A stretch of DNA of 64,000 bases, from NCBI RefSeq assembly GCF_904849725.1, contig NC_058522.1:229189084-229253083 (forward strand). Reading direction: 5' to 3'. Below are positions 43,007 to 55,775 of the stretch, one piece after another. Position 1 is the first letter of the stretch, and the number at the start of each line of letters is the position of its first letter. This stretch comes from Hordeum vulgare subsp. vulgare (lineage: Eukaryota; Streptophyta; Magnoliopsida; Poales; Poaceae). Under the pieces are notes generated by a model that did no database searches, was not told the origin of the DNA, and saw nothing but the letters and a program-made list of their open reading frames with translations. The translations under genes and the position numbers were made by a program.

Positions 43007-46000
43007 TGTCACATCCCTGACACCTTAAGCAAGTTAGTCTTGTGCTCATGTCTTGTTTGCATTTGCATCTAAGAATTTTCAACAAGATCAAAGAAAGAGG
43101 TGAAGGAAAACTCAAACCCTAGCTACTACTTTAAATAAAGGAGATCTCAAACTAGTTAAAATCAATGAACCCAAAATGGCCTCAAGAAATGTTCAAACTT
43201 TCTGATAAATCATGAAAGTAAATGAGCATTGGAGAAAACTATTTTCTTGACACTTTAAGCATTTTAAATAAATGCAAAAAGCTACTGGTTTCAAGTTTTA
43301 AATTTGAAAACAGAAACTTTAAACTTTCAAAAATGTTGAAAACTTTAGGAATGGTTGGAAATATTCCAACAAATATTCTAGGGTGCCTCAAATAAATTTT
43401 ACAAATTATTTGGGAGCTGAAATAAATAGAAAATTATTGAAGTAGCTAAAACAGAAACAAAAACAGAAAAAAATGGAAAACTCTTACGTGTCGGTCACCT
43501 GGCCCGGCCCATCTCAGCTCCTGTCGTCTTCCTCCCCGCCAGTGGGCAGCAGGAGGTGGCCGCCGCGTTCTCCGGCGCGGCCACGCACCTGTGTGCCTGC
43601 CTGGCCGCCGCCTCGCGCTGGCAAGCACGGGGATAAGCTCCCCGTGGCCGAACTATCCATTCCCAGCGCCAGATCCCCCCCTCCTCTCGGATCTCTCCTC
43701 CCTCCTTCTGCCGCCATTGGAGCCCGAGCAAAGCTCGAGCTACCCCGTGCCCCTAGCCATAGGATCCTCTCTCTGAGTGCGCCGTTAGATCCGCCTCGTC
43801 GTTCTGGTCCTCCCTGCAGAAGCCGAAGCTTCCCCGAGCCCTGCAACGCCCACGGCACCGTCGTCTTCAACCTTCGGCCGCCGGCGAGCTCTGCTCGATT
43901 CGTCACCCCCAGGCCTTCCCCGAGCAGTCTAAACCCTGCTCTGCACTCCCCGTGAGCATGCGGTCCTTCCCCTAAGCTCTCCCCGTCGATCCCCTCCTCT
44001 AGGCTAAGTTCCATCGGAGCTCGACGAGGACCGCCGCTGCAGCTCATCGCCGGTAACCCTCCGGTGAAGTGCTGGTCCGTCTGAAGCTACCAACAGCCTC
44101 AGGACGTCGTGTAGGTGCATTAGGTGCCCAGCCCCGAGCGTTTTGACCCTGTATCCGATGGCTTCGATGATGGCCGAACTTGGTCGCCGCCAAGCTCGTC
44201 GCCGGCGTTGATCCCGGCCACCCCAGCCCCTGGGGCTTGTTCCATCGTGCGCGCCATCGAGTGGTCGTTCCTCCCATGGTCTCAGCCGTGCGTTTGGCCC
44301 TCTGTGCGCCATTTCCAAGCCCTCCCTACATTCTGGTGCTCGCCGGAGGCTCCCCGCCGGCGAGGACGACCTCGCCGCCGGTGGATCTCAGATGGCCTGA
44401 GGCACTGACGTGTGGGGCCAGCCTCTGGGAGATTAAGTTTAAAGAAAATAATTTTAATTAATCCTAATCTAAAATTGACCAGAGAGACTGACCAGTGGGT
44501 CCCACTGGTCAGGTTTGACTTTCAACGGCCAGATGGACCTGCTGATGTCATGCTGATGCAATAAAGGTATTTTCCAGTATAAAAATAATTCCAGAAATGT
44601 TTAAAACTTCAAAAATTCATAGAAATTAATCTGTAACTCCAATGAAAATAATTTATATATGAAAAAGTATCAGAAAAATTCAAGGAATCTGAATATGCTA
44701 TTTTCAATCATGTTTGAAAAAGTTACAGAACCCTAACATGTAGAATAATGAATAATTCAATTCTTATAATTACTTTATAAATGGGATTTGGAAAAATATT
44801 CAAATTACATTATGAATGACATGATCACACACTGTCCTAATTACAAATCAGTACCCTAACATGACATTTCATGCATGTTAACATCAAGTTGATCTGAGCA
44901 TCAGGTCGAATCAATTAAATCGGTATCCGGGAATACCTCGTTTGAATTGATATCCGAATATGATTCAAATCAATTACAAACCTAATACATGTTAATTACA
45001 ATAGTTAATCACCTTGCATGCCATGCTCATGCATCATCTTGCTTGCATATGATTGTTATTGAGTGTTGCCATTCATTTCGGTAGGCTCCGCACCCCCGGA
45101 TTCCACCGAATATCCGTCTGACGGATATTGTCCCTCCTCTGAGCAACAAGGCAAGTAACCCATTTGATCATCCCGATAATTCCCATGTTCTTGCTCCTGC
45201 AGTTATTTATTGCTTTAGGATCAAATGCTTCAACTGCTTTTGCCACGTTAGTTGAACCCACTTCCTTTGCATGACCTAACCTTGTCACAGTAAATAGCCG
45301 AACCTTGCAACCTAGCATACCTGGTAGTTGCTTGAGCTATGATGTGCCTTATCCTGCTATGCATGCTATGCTTAGAGTTGTGTATGGTCTGTCATCTGGG
45401 AGATGAACAGAATTGTGAGAATGTGTTCGGTAAGCAAAGGTTGTGTGTTGAACCTGACTTGGTAAAGGTACCAGTGAAAGGCTGTGTAGGAGTACATGGC
45501 GGGTTGTTTCATTGGAACCGTCCATAGGAACTGAGTTCCGTGTATGTAATCCAAGACTAGATACTACCACATGTTGGGCCCTAAAATATGACCCCGCTCA
45601 GCCTATTAATCGCGTAGTACTCGGTCCACGAGTTGCAAGTAGTTTCTGGTGTTTATAGTAATGCTGGAGGCCGTGCATGGTGCTGACCTGAGAGGTGGGC
45701 CGTGATGCGGTAGGCAGTGGCACGGTGTACCAAGTGGTACCCGGATGGTGGGCTTGGGAATCCTGCACACATCGTTTGAGGCCGTGGCGGAAACCTCGGC
45801 CGGACTTCCGTACGGGTTACTCTCAGATAGGCGATAAACCTAGACTAGGTACTAGTGTGGTTAACGGTCGTGGCCGACTCCCTCGCTGGGCTTCCGCTTG
45901 AAGGTTGCCGAGGTGCATGACGTGCACATGGCGATAAGTGGCGAGAGCGTGTGTGACGAAGTACACCCCTGCAGGGTTATGATCTATTCGAATAGCCGCG

Positions 46001-47147
46001 TCCGCGGATATGGACTACTTGGAGACATATGTTGTTCATAGATAACTTCAATGGCTACTCATAAAATTGCCAAGATAATCGTGAGTGTCGTGGACGACAT
46101 TTCTGTATGTAGATGGAATGATTCCACGATAGTGTATTGTTGTGGTGTTAGTGGACTCGTGTGCGAGAAATCAAGTTTTCAAAATTATTAAAAAATGCAA
46201 GTTGTCTAGCCACGAGTCAAATGCTGGCTTTCCGCATGAAACCCCACAATACCTTTTGATACCTTGCATGAGTAGTTAGTTATCTTAAAGTCTTGCTGAG
46301 TACCTTCGTACTCATGTTTGCTTAATAAATGTTGCAGAGGTTGCTAATGACCCTAATGGAGGGTTCTTCGTAGACATCGACGACGACGAGTAGCTGGTGT
46401 CCCAGCTACGATCTGGCCCTACGTTGGGTCTGTAGTATAGTCAGGTCATGTGCCTTCTAGTTGCCCTGTCTGTACTCAGACAGTTTAAACTCTTCCGCTG
46501 GCTTGTAATTGAATGACTGCTATTATGGGTCGTGAGACCCTTAATGTGTAATATTATGTGTGAGGCTCCTCCGAGCCTCTTAAATAAGGGTTGTATGTAT
46601 ATGGTTATGTTGTGGTGCCATCGATGTATCTATACATATCGGTATGCCATGCGTAGGTGTGTCGTACTTGATATGTATGGGGTTCAATTACTTAGTCGTG
46701 AACTTTAGTAGCACTCCTTACAAGGAAATGCCCCTTTGTGATCCAATGAGCCTTGGAAGTACGCTACTGCTCCGGACACATTGGTTGACCGGCATTTGTC
46801 CTTCTTAGCTGCTGTGTTTGTCCCATTTGGGGAAATGTCACGCGATGTAATGGAGTCCTTGTAGCTTGCTACGACTCGTCTACATTCGCTGATGACCGAC
46901 ACCTGCTTTGCTAGGTCATGTATGCCTGTCCTTGTACGGTACTGCCACTTTGGGTTATGACTAAACATGTCGATCCGGTTCTTTGACATTGGAATGCTAG
47001 CGACACTATTGCATACGTGAGTCAAAAGATGCAAACGGTCCCGGCTAAGGTAAGGCTGCAGCCGTGGAGTTAACCGTGCGTGAGACCGCAAAGGGATGCG
47101 ATGTGTTACAGGCTGGATTCCTATGGCTTAGGATCGGGGTCCCTACA
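43007..47147 (+). mobile_element. 5' LTR of F
   Basis: It starts TGTCACATCCCTGACACC, identical in order to the 3' LTR at 62068, and ends GGATCGGGGTCCCTACA, four bases before the primer site. At 4.1 kb it is unusually long. It is AT-rich except for a GC-rich block at 43470-44410. Compared with the 3' LTR it lacks 56 bases at 44462. It lies inside LTR H. Confidence 0.75.
43470..44410. other. GC-rich block in the LTR of F
   Basis: A sharply bounded GC-rich, CpG-rich segment with long open frames in both directions (160 residues on plus, 177 on minus) is repeated in the 3' LTR at about 62540-63470. The frames differ in length between copies through indels, so I do not call a protein. It may be the LTR promoter/leader region. 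Confidence 0.5.
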
Positions 47148-47151
47148 GCGT

Positions 47152-47166
47152 TGGTATCACTAAGCC
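47152..47166 (+). other. Primer binding site of F (initiator tRNA-Met type)
   Basis: TGGTATCACTAAGCC resembles the usual TGGTATCAGAGCC and follows the LTR end after four bases. Confidence 0.6.
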
Positions 47167-47562
47167 AAACTGGTCGAAGTTGAGTCTAGAATTGCTTTAG
47201 TTATATATAAGGGAATTGTTTGTGGAAGGGAACGTAAGACTCTTGTTCTCTTCTCAAGTTATTTTATTCTGGTCATCCTCGTCTTTTCTGCGGGAATTAA
47301 GGACTAGGTTACTCATCTTCTCCTAGGCTCGTGTTTCTGATCGGTAGATTATAGGATTACGGGTCACGAGATATTGGGTTTCTGTCATTCCTAGGAAAAA
47401 GGAAGTAAGTTCGATGATCAGAGAGTTGAACTTGATAGTTGAGTGGTTACGCTATTCCATTTTTGGGTTGTCTCAAAATTTGTTTTTGAGCATTTACAGC
47501 CGTTATGCTGCCCAATTTCTCATTCGGAGCTCTAATGCTTTTGCATTACTCTCTATTTACAG

Positions 47563-48336
47563 ATGCCTGGCCGTCCTTCTCGTCAGGTGGTACGTCTGAC
47601 CAGGTGCATTGATGTGTCGGGTCATACGGCCATGCTGGTCAGGGTGATGTCGGTGTGCGGTTACCGCTGGTACCCCGAGTACACAGTGGAGGAACAGTAC
47701 CGAGACTTCAACCAGAGCCAGTACATCTGCACTGTTAGGGTATTTCCAGACTACCCTGGAGCTGAGAAGCCAATCCATTGGTCCTATGGGTTGGGGGTGA
47801 CCGTTGACATGGCAGTACAGGATGCTGCCTATTCAATGCTGACCATTATGAGAGCGAGACATGCACTGCTGCACAATTCAGAGTTCTGCTATGTTCCGGC
47901 CTCTCAGCCTGGTGAAGAGGGATACCTTAGTGGAGTCTATTTTGATTCTTCTATGAAGGATCCACTACTGCAGTCCACTGTTGAGATGCTAGAGAACAGA
48001 GACAGGGATGCTCGTGCTCTCCGCATGGAGCTTTATGCTACCCGTGCCCGTCTGTGGACGACTTTGACGCAGCTGGCACCGGTAGTCCAGACAGGGTATG
48101 GAGAGATGGAGATGCTGAACCCTGTTAGGACCCATCTTCCGGCCCATGTTGACTGGCCAGCTATAGGAGGAGTCACACCTCTTCGGGGACCCCTCTTACC
48201 ACCTGTCAGGGGACCAAGGCCACATCCGTGTCCTTATGGATCCCAGGGATCTCAGGCTAGAGTGTTTCCTGATCCGCAGGTTGAGCTTCCAGGTCATGGA
48301 GGTAATCTCTATGAGATGTTCTATGCGGATGCCTGA
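47563..48336 (+). CDS. Extra ORF upstream of gag in F (ORF0-like)
   Basis: 257 residues are open from MPGRPSRQVVRLTRC to NLYEMFYADA. It contains GYRWYPEYTVEEQYRDFNQS and YICTVRVFPDYPGAEKPIHW near residues 30-75, then DMAVQDAAYSMLTIMRARHA, a helical stretch with EMLENRDRDARALRMELYAT, and a Pro-rich end. The first half (a Y-rich sheet-like part followed by AVQDAAYSML) reminds me of a double-stranded-RNA-binding-like fold often annotated in plant transposon ORFs, but I cannot confirm it. Some rice Gypsy elements (RIRE3/RIRE8) carry an ORF0 before gag. It is the only undamaged complete ORF of F. Spacing to gag is about 325 bases. Function unknown. Confidence 0.55.
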   Translation: MPGRPSRQVVRLTRCIDVSGHTAMLVRVMSVCGYRWYPEYTVEEQYRDFNQSQYICTVRVFPDYPGAEKPIHWSYGLGVTVDMAVQDAAYSMLTIMRARHALLHNSEFCYVPASQPGEEGYLSGVYFDSSMKDPLLQSTVEMLENRDRDARALRMELYATRARLWTTLTQLAPVVQTGYGEMEMLNPVRTHLPAHVDWPAIGGVTPLRGPLLPPVRGPRPHPCPYGSQGSQARVFPDPQVELPGHGGNLYEMFYADA

Positions 48337-48661
48337 GCTGTGAGCGGAAGGATAGTATGGTAGTAGCCGTACGTTCACAGTCCTGCGTGACTTGTGAAGT
48401 ATGCCTGTGATGTGAAATGAATTCTGGAGGCCTAGATAAATAATGTATAGGAAACTTGTAAGCCTCTGATGAGTAGTTTCATAATTTCATTAGTTTGCTC
48501 TTCGGTTAAGGTTTTACTGAACTATGTAAGGGTGTGTATGAACCATGGTGTATATATAGCAGTTGCTTGTTACCATGCTGTTCGGATATTCATTTCCGCA
48601 TTCCGTGTGTTCAGTACATTCTTAATCCATAGCTAGTATTGATATGATATTGGTCTAAGCT
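48337..48661 (+). other. Spacer between ORF0 and gag of F
   Basis: AT-rich sequence without a recognised motif; it may act as the leader of the gag reading frame. Confidence 0.4.
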
Positions 48662-49929
48662 ATGAGTTTGTTTGTCAGGATGGTGTTCACCAGGTTGAAC
48701 CGTGCCCCTGCTCATGAGCAAGGCGAGGGTAGTCAAGCGTCGCAGGAAGACCTGCCTCATCCGCCTTCTCTGGTGGAAGTGATGCTTGAGGCAGAAAGAA
48801 ACAAAAGGGAGACCAACCGACTGCTAGAGTGTATTGAGCAGAGTACGGCTCGATAGCCTAGGAATGCCGCAGTGTCCCTCAATGACTTTGTGAAGCTGAA
48901 TCCTCCAAAGTTTCATCATTCCGTCGATCCCCTCGACGCTGATGACTGGCTGTGCAGCATCTCACGCAAGATTCGCTCTGCGAATGTGTCTGAAGCCGAC
49001 AAGGTGACCTTTGCAGCGTATTTCCTGGAAGGACCCGCCAATCTGTGGTGGGAGAACTTTGAAGCTATGCGTCCTGCTAAACCAGTGGCCACATGGGCAG
49101 ACTTCAGTGCAGCTTTTCGTCTGCACCATATTCCAGAGGGCCTGATGGACATAAAGAGAGAGGAGTTCTGTGCCTTCACTCAGGGCAAGTTGACTGTGGA
49201 TGCATATAGCCGCGAGTTCGGTAATCTCGCCCGCTATGCAAGAGAGGAGGTGTCTACCGACGCCAAGAAGCAAGCAAGATTCCGTAAGGGTCTGAGCCCT
49301 GAGCTTCGTCGTGATCTGCGCCTCCATGAGTGTGCAAGCTTTCAAGCCCTGGTCAACAAAGCGATCAGTGCCGAGACTGGTCATACTGACTTCGAAGCCA
49401 CAAGGAAGCACTCCCGTGACTTTGGCTCGTCTTCTGGTTCCGCGTTTCCAAAACGCAGGCTGTGGGTTCCAAACAGTTCTCTGCCGCCAAGATACACTCC
49501 AAGGCCATCCTACGTGGAGCCTCAGACGAATCAGGCCAACCCTCCAGCAAAAGCTTATGGTGGTCCAGCTAGTAATGCTGCACCACGTGCCAACCAAGTG
49601 ATATGCTACAAGTGTGGAGAACCAGGGCACTATTCCTGTGAGTGTCCTCAGAATGTGGGTGCCAAGCAACCCGGAAAGTCCGTCGGGCAAGCCAAGTCGG
49701 GCAAAGCTTATTATGTGAAGCCAACTCCTGCACGTGGCCATGTGAACTATGTGCCAGCTGAAGAAGGTGCAGAGGATCCCGACGTCATGCTGGGTACGCT
49801 TCTTGTTAATCATCACCCAGCGTCCGTTCTCTTTGACACTGGGTCTTCTCATTCCTTCATTTCAGAAAGTTATGCACAGTTGCATAACATGTCTTTTTGT
49901 GATATGCCAATCCCATTGGTTGTCCAAAC
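48662..49929 (+). pseudogene. Gag-protease of F, with a stop and cut by Angela
   Basis: The likely N-terminus is at 48662 or the Met at 48680 (MVFTRLNRAPAHEQ). A single in-frame TAG at 48854-48856 interrupts it, and the frame then continues with MSLNDFVKLNPPKFHHSVDP. Numbered from this second Met, the retrotransposon gag domain spans about 1-170 (DADDWLCSISRKIRSANVSE, GPANLWWENFE, FRLHHIPEGLMDIKREEF). A CCHC zinc knuckle lies at 245-258 (CYKCGEPGHYSCEC), and the protease active site DTGSSHSFIS at 322-331. The LTR of Angela replaces the frame at about residue 353. Across that insertion the same frame resumes in the pol part. Confidence 0.7.
49925..49929 (+). other. Target site duplication of the Angela element (left)
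   Basis: CAAAC here and CAAAC at 58856-58860 are identical, proving insertion into F by an integrase that makes five-base staggered cuts. Confidence 0.9.
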
Positions 49930-51742
49930 TGTTGGGGAACGTCGCATGGGAAACAAATTTTTTCCTACGCGCACGAAGACCTATCATGGTGATGTCCATC
50001 TACTAGAGGGGATATGTGATCTACGTACCCTTGTAGACCGTACAGCAGAAGCCTTAGTGAACGCGGTTGATGTAGTGGAACGTCCTCACGTCCCTCGATC
50101 CGCCCCGCGAACAATCCCGTGATCAGTCCCACGATCTAGTACCGAACGGACGGCACCTCCGTGTTCAACACACGTACAGCTCGACGATGATCTCGGCCTT
50201 CTTGATCCAGCAAGAGAGACGGAGAGGTAGAAGAGTTCTCCGGCAGCGTGACGGCGCTCCGGAGGTTGGTGATGACCTTGTCTCAGCAGGGCTCCGCCCG
50301 AGCTCCGCAGAAACGCGATCTAGAGGAAAAACCGTGGAGGTATGTGGTCGGGCTGCCGTGGAAAAGTCGTCTCAAATCAGCCCTAAAACCTCCGTATATA
50401 TAGGTGGGAGGGAGGGGACCTTGCCTTGGGGCTCAAGGAGCCCCAAGGGGGTCGGCCGAGTTCAAGGGGGAAGGCTCCCCCCCCCAAACCGAGTTGGACT
50501 TGGTTTGGTGGGTGGGAGTCCTTCCTTCCCTTCCCACCTCCTCTTTTTTTTTCTTTGATTTTCTTTCCTAGGCGCATAGGGCCCTTTTGGGCTGTCCCAC
50601 CAGCCCACTAAGGGCTAGTGTGTCACCCTCAAGGCCTATGGGCTTCTCCGGGGTGGGTTGCCCCCCCGGTGAACTCCCGGAACCCATTCGTCATTCCCGG
50701 TACATTCCCGGTAACTCCGAAAACCTTCCGGTAATCAAATGAGGTCATCCTATATATCAATCTTTGTTTCTGGACCATTCCGGAAACCCTCGTGACGTCC
50801 GTGATCTCATCCGGGACTCCGAACAACATTCGGTAACCAACCATATAACTCAAATACGTATAAAACAACGTCGAACCTTAAGTGTGCAGACCCTGCGGGT
50901 TCGAGAACTATGTAGACATGACCCGAGAGACTCCTCGGTTAATATCCAATAGCGGGACCTGGATGCCCATATTGGATCCTACATATTCTACGAAGATCTT
51001 ATCGTTTGAACCTCAGTGCCAAGGATTCATATAATCCCGTATGTCATTCCCTTTGTCCTTCGGTATGTTACTTGCCCGAGATTCGATCGTCAGTATCCGC
51101 ATACCTATTTCAATCTCGTTTACTGGCAAGTCTCTTTACTCGTTCCGTAATACAAGATCCCGCAACTTACAGTAAGTCACATTGCTTGCAAGGTTTGTGT
51201 GTGATGTTGTATTACCGAGTGGGCCCCGAGACACCTCTCCGTCACACGGAGTGACAAATCCCAGTCTTGATCCATACTAACTCAACTAACACCTTCGGAG
51301 ATACCTATAGAGCATGTTTATAGTCACCCAGTTACGTTGCGACGTTTGATACACACAAAGCATTCCTCCGGTGTCAGTGAGTTATATGATCTCATGGTCA
51401 TAGGAATAAATACTTGACACACAGAAAAACAGTAGCAACAAAATGACACGATCAACATGCTACGTCTATTAGTTTGGGTCTAGTCCATCACGTGATTCTC
51501 CTAATGACGTGGTCCAGTTATCAAGCAACAACACCTTGTTCATAATCAGAAGACACTGACTATCTTTGATCAACTGGCTAGCCAACTAGAGGCTTGCTAG
51601 GGACGGTTTTTGTCTATGTATCCACACATGTAAATGAGTCTTCATTCAATACAATTATAGCATGGATAATAAACGATTATCTTGATACAGGAATTATAAT
51701 AATAACTATATTTATTATTGCCTCTAGGGCATAATTCCAACA
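49930..51742 (-). mobile_element. 3' LTR of the Angela-type element
   Basis: The plus strand runs TGTTGGGGAACGTCGCATGG to GGGCATAATTCCAACA (1813 bases). The polypurine tract adjoins its right side. It carries a TATATATA at 50395-50402, as in the other LTR. Confidence 0.85.
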
Positions 51743-51757
51743 GTCTCCCACTTGCAC
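51743..51757 (-). other. Polypurine tract of the Angela-type element
   Basis: Minus strand GTGCAAGTGGGAGAC ends directly at the LTR, the usual primer for plus-strand DNA synthesis in this group. Confidence 0.7.
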
Positions 51758-51794
51758 TAGAGTCAATAATCTAGCCCTCACATCATCATGTGAA

Positions 51795-54700
51795 TTACAC
51801 TGTAATAAATCTAACACCCATACAGTTCTGGTGTTGATCATGCTTTGGCCGTGGAAGAGGTTTAGTAAGTGCGTCTGCTACATTCAGATCCGTGTGCACT
51901 TTGCATATATTTACGTCCTCTCCCTCGAGGTAGTCGCGGATGAGGTTGAAGCGTCGTTTGATGTGTCTGGTCTTCTTGTGAAACTGTGGTTCCTTTGCTA
52001 AGGCAATGGCACCCGTGTTGTCACAGAACAAGGTTATTGGATTCAGTGCGCTTGGCACCACTCCAAGATCCGTCATGAACTGCTTCATCCAGACACCCTC
52101 CTTAGCCGCCTCCGAGGCTGCCATGTACTCCGCTTCAGATGTAGAATCTGCTACGACGCTTTGCTTGGAACTGCACCAGCTTACCGCACCCCCATTAAGA
52201 ATAAATACGTATCCGGTTTCCGACTTAGAGTCGTCCGGATCTGTGTCAAAGCTTGCATCAACGTAACCTTTTACGGCGAGCTCTTCGTCACCTCCATACA
52301 CGAGAAACATCTCCTTAGTCCTTTTCAGGTACTTCAGGATATTCTTGACCGCTGTCCAGTGATCCACTCCTGGATTACTCTGGAACCTACCTGCCATACT
52401 TATGGCCAGGCTAACATCCGGTCTAGTGCATAGCATTGCATACATGATAGAACCTATGGCTGAAGCATAGGGGACGGAGCGCATATGCTCTCTATCTTCA
52501 TCAGTTGCTGGGCACTGAGTCTTACTCAGTCTCGTACCTTGTAAAACTGGCAAGAACCCTTTCTTGGACTATTCCATTTTGAACCTCTTCAAAACTTTAT
52601 CAAGGTATCTGCTTTGTGAAAGTCCTATCAGGCGTTTTGATCTCTCCCTATAGATCTTAATGCCTAGAATTTAAGCAGATTCTCCTAGGTCCTTCATAGA
52701 GAAACTCTTATTCAAGTAATCCTTTATGCTCCCTAAAAACTCCACGTTGTTTCCAATCAGCAATATGTCATCCACATATAATATTAGAAACGCCACAGAG
52801 CTCCCACTCACTTTCTTGTAAATACAAGATTCTCCAACCACTTGTATAAACCCAAATGCTTTGATCACCTCATCAAAGCGTTTGTTCCAACTCCGAGATG
52901 CTTGCACCAGTCCATAAATGGATCGCTGGAGCTTGCACACCTTGTCAGCATTCTTAGGATCGACAAAACCTTCGGGTTGTATCATATACAACTCTTCCTT
53001 AAGGAAACCGTTAAAGAACGCCGTTTTGACATCCATCTGCCAGATTTCATAATCGAAAAATGCAGCTATTGCTAACATGATTCTGACGGACTTAAGCATC
53101 GGTACGGGTGAGAATGTCTCATCGTAGTCAACTCCTTGAACTTGTGAAAAACCCTTTGCCACAAGTCGAGCTTTATAAACGGTCACATTGCCGTCAGCGT
53201 CCGTCTTCCTCTTAAAGATCCATTTGTTCTGAATAGCCTTGCGGCCCTCAGGTAGTACCTCCAAAGTCCACACTTTGTTCTCATACATGGATCCTATCTC
53301 GGACTTCATGGCTTCTAGCCATTTGTTGGAATCTGGGCCCACCATTGCTTCTTCATAATTTGCAGGTTCATTGTTGTCTAACAACATGATTGATAAGACG
53401 GGATTACCGTACCACTCTGGAGCAGCACGTGGTCTCGTCGACCTGCGTGGTTCGACAGAAACTTGAACTGGAGCTTCATGATCATCATCATTAACTTCCT
53501 CCTCAACCGGCGTCGCAACGACAGAGGTTTCCCCTTGCCCTACGCCACCATCGAGAGGGATGAGAGGTTCGACAACCTCATCAAGTTCTATCTTCCTCCC
53601 ACTCAATTCTCTCGAGAGAAACTCCTTCTCGAGAAAAGCTCCGTTTTTAGCAACAAACACTTTGCCCTCGGATTTGAGATAGAAGGTGTACCCAACTGTC
53701 TCTTTTGGGTAACCTATGAAGACGCACCTTTCCGCTTTGGGTTCCAGCTTTTCAGGCTGAAGCTTTTTGACATAAGCATCACATCCCCAAACTTTAAGAA
53801 ACGACAACTTTGGCCTTTTGCCATACCACAGTCCGTATGGTGTCGTCTCAACGGATTTTGATGGTGCCCTATTTAAAGTGAATGCAGCTGTTTCTAATGC
53901 ATAACCCCAAAACGATAACGGCAAATCGGTAAGAGACATCATAGATCGCACCATCTCTAATAAAGTACGATTACGACGTTCGGACACACCATTACGCTGT
54001 GGTGTTCCAGGCGGTGTTAACTGTGAAACAATTCCACATTGTCTTAAGTGAGCACCAAACTCGAAACTCAGATATTCAGCCCCACGATCAGATCGTAGGA
54101 ACTTGATCTTCTTGTTACGATGATTTTCAACTTCACTCTGAAATTGCTTGAACTTTTCAAATGTTTCAGACTTGTGCTTCATCAAGTAGACATAACCATA
54201 TCTACTCAAATCGTCAGTGAAGGTGAGAAAATAACGATATCCGCCGCGTGCCTCCACGCTCATCGGACCACACACATCGGTATGTATGATTTCCAACAAG
54301 TCACTTGCACGCTCCATTGTTCCGGAGAACGGAGTCTTAGTCATCTTGCCCATGAGGCATGGTTCGCACGTGTCAAGTGAATCAAAGTCAAGTGACTCCA
54401 AAAGTCCATCAGCATGGAGTTTCTTCATGTGCTTTACACCAATATGACCTAAGCGGCAGTGCCACAAAAATATGGCACTATCATTGTTAACTCTAACTCT
54501 TTTGGTCTCAATGTTATGTATATGCGTATCGCTATCAAGATTCAATATGAACAATCCTCTCACATTAGGTGCATGACCATAAAAGATGTTACTCATAGAA
54601 ATAGAACAACCATTATTCTCTGACTTAAAAGAGTAACCGTCTCGCAATAAACCAGATCCAGATATAATGTTCATGCTCAACGCAGGCACTAAATAACAAT

Positions 54701-55775
54701 GATTTAAGTTCATCACTAATCCTGATGGTAACTGAAGTGAAACTGTGCTGACGGTGATTGCATCAACTTTGGAACCATTTCCTACGCGCATCGTCACTTC
54801 ATCTTTCGCCAGCCTTCGTCTATTCCGCAGTTCCTGTTTCGAGTTGCAAATATGAGCAACAGAACCGGTATCGAATACCCACGCACTACTACGAGAGCCG
54901 GTTAAGTACACATCAATAACATGTATATCAAATATACCTGATTTTTCTTTGGCCGCCTTCTTATCTGCCAGATACTTGGGGCAATTGCGCTTCCAGTGAC
55001 CCATACCCTTGCAATAGTAACACTCCGTTTCAGGCTTAGGTCCAGCTTTGGGTTTCTTCGTCGGATTGGCAACAGGCTTGCCGCTCTTCTTTGAATTACC
55101 CTTCTTGCCTTTGCCGTTTCTCTTGAAACTAGTGGTCTTATTCACCATCAACACTTGATGCTCTTTATGGAGTTCAGACTCTGCGACTTTCAGCATCGCA
55201 AACAACTCGCCGGGAGACTTGTTCATCCCTTGCATGTTGTAGTTCAACACAAAGCCTTTATAGCTTGGCGGCAGTGATTGAAGGATTTTGTCAGTGATAG
55301 CCTCTTGCGGGAGTTCAATCCCCAGCTCAGCTAGACGGTTTGAGTACCCAGACATTTTGAGCACATGTTCACTGACAGACGAGTTCTCCTCCATCTTGCA
55401 AGCATAGAATTTATCGGAGGTCTCATACCTCTCGATCCGGGCGTTCTTCTGAAAGATAAACTTCAACTCTTGGAACATCTCAAATGCTCCATGACGCTCA
55501 AAGCGACGTTGAAGTCCCGGTTCTAAGCCATACAAGACTGCACATTGAACTATTGAGTAGTCCTCCTTACGTGCTAACCAAGCGTTCTTAACATCCTGAT
55601 CAGCCGTAGCGGGTGGTTCATCTCCTAGCGCAGCATTAAGGACATAATCCTTCTTCCCAGCTTGTAAGATTAGCTTAAGATTACGAGCCCAGTCTACAAA
55701 GTTGCTTCCATCATCTTTCAACTTAGCTTTCTCTAGGAACGTATTAAAATTCAGGATGACTGTAGCGTGAGCCAT
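51795..55775 (-). pseudogene. Gag-pol polyprotein of the Angela-type element, two stops
   Basis: The ATG at 55775 begins MAHATVILNFNTFLEKAKLK. The first 1034 residues are open. They hold the gag (UBN2/DUF4219-like) domain to about 210 and a CCHC knuckle at 252-265 (CYYCKGMGHWKRNC). The protease FDTGSVAHI lies at 301-309 and the pre-integrase part with LWHCRLGHIGVKHM at about 437. The integrase catalytic residues are D500 (IHTDVCGPM), D563 (LRSDRGAEYLS) and E599 (NGVSERRNRTLLE). RT follows from about 800, with YVDDILLIGN. A TAA at 52671-52673 and a TAG at 52569-52571 interrupt the same frame. It then continues with RNase H (GYVDASFDTDPDDSKSETGY, SEAEYMAASEA, LFCDNTGAIALA) to the natural end near 51795. 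No frameshift was seen. Confidence 0.85.

Noticed and set aside
43473..44047. 160- and 177-residue frames in the LTR of F, possible host gene
   Set aside because: They lie inside an LTR, are repeated in the other LTR with different lengths through indels, and show no recognisable domain.
48962..49852. 296-residue open frame on the minus strand opposite gag of F
   Set aside because: It is a shadow of the gag-protease frame, which has a CCHC knuckle and a DTG site in the forward direction.
50187..50558. Open frames in the Angela LTRs (also 57295-57723)
   Set aside because: The same frames occur in both LTRs and span the TATA region; LTRs are not known to encode them.
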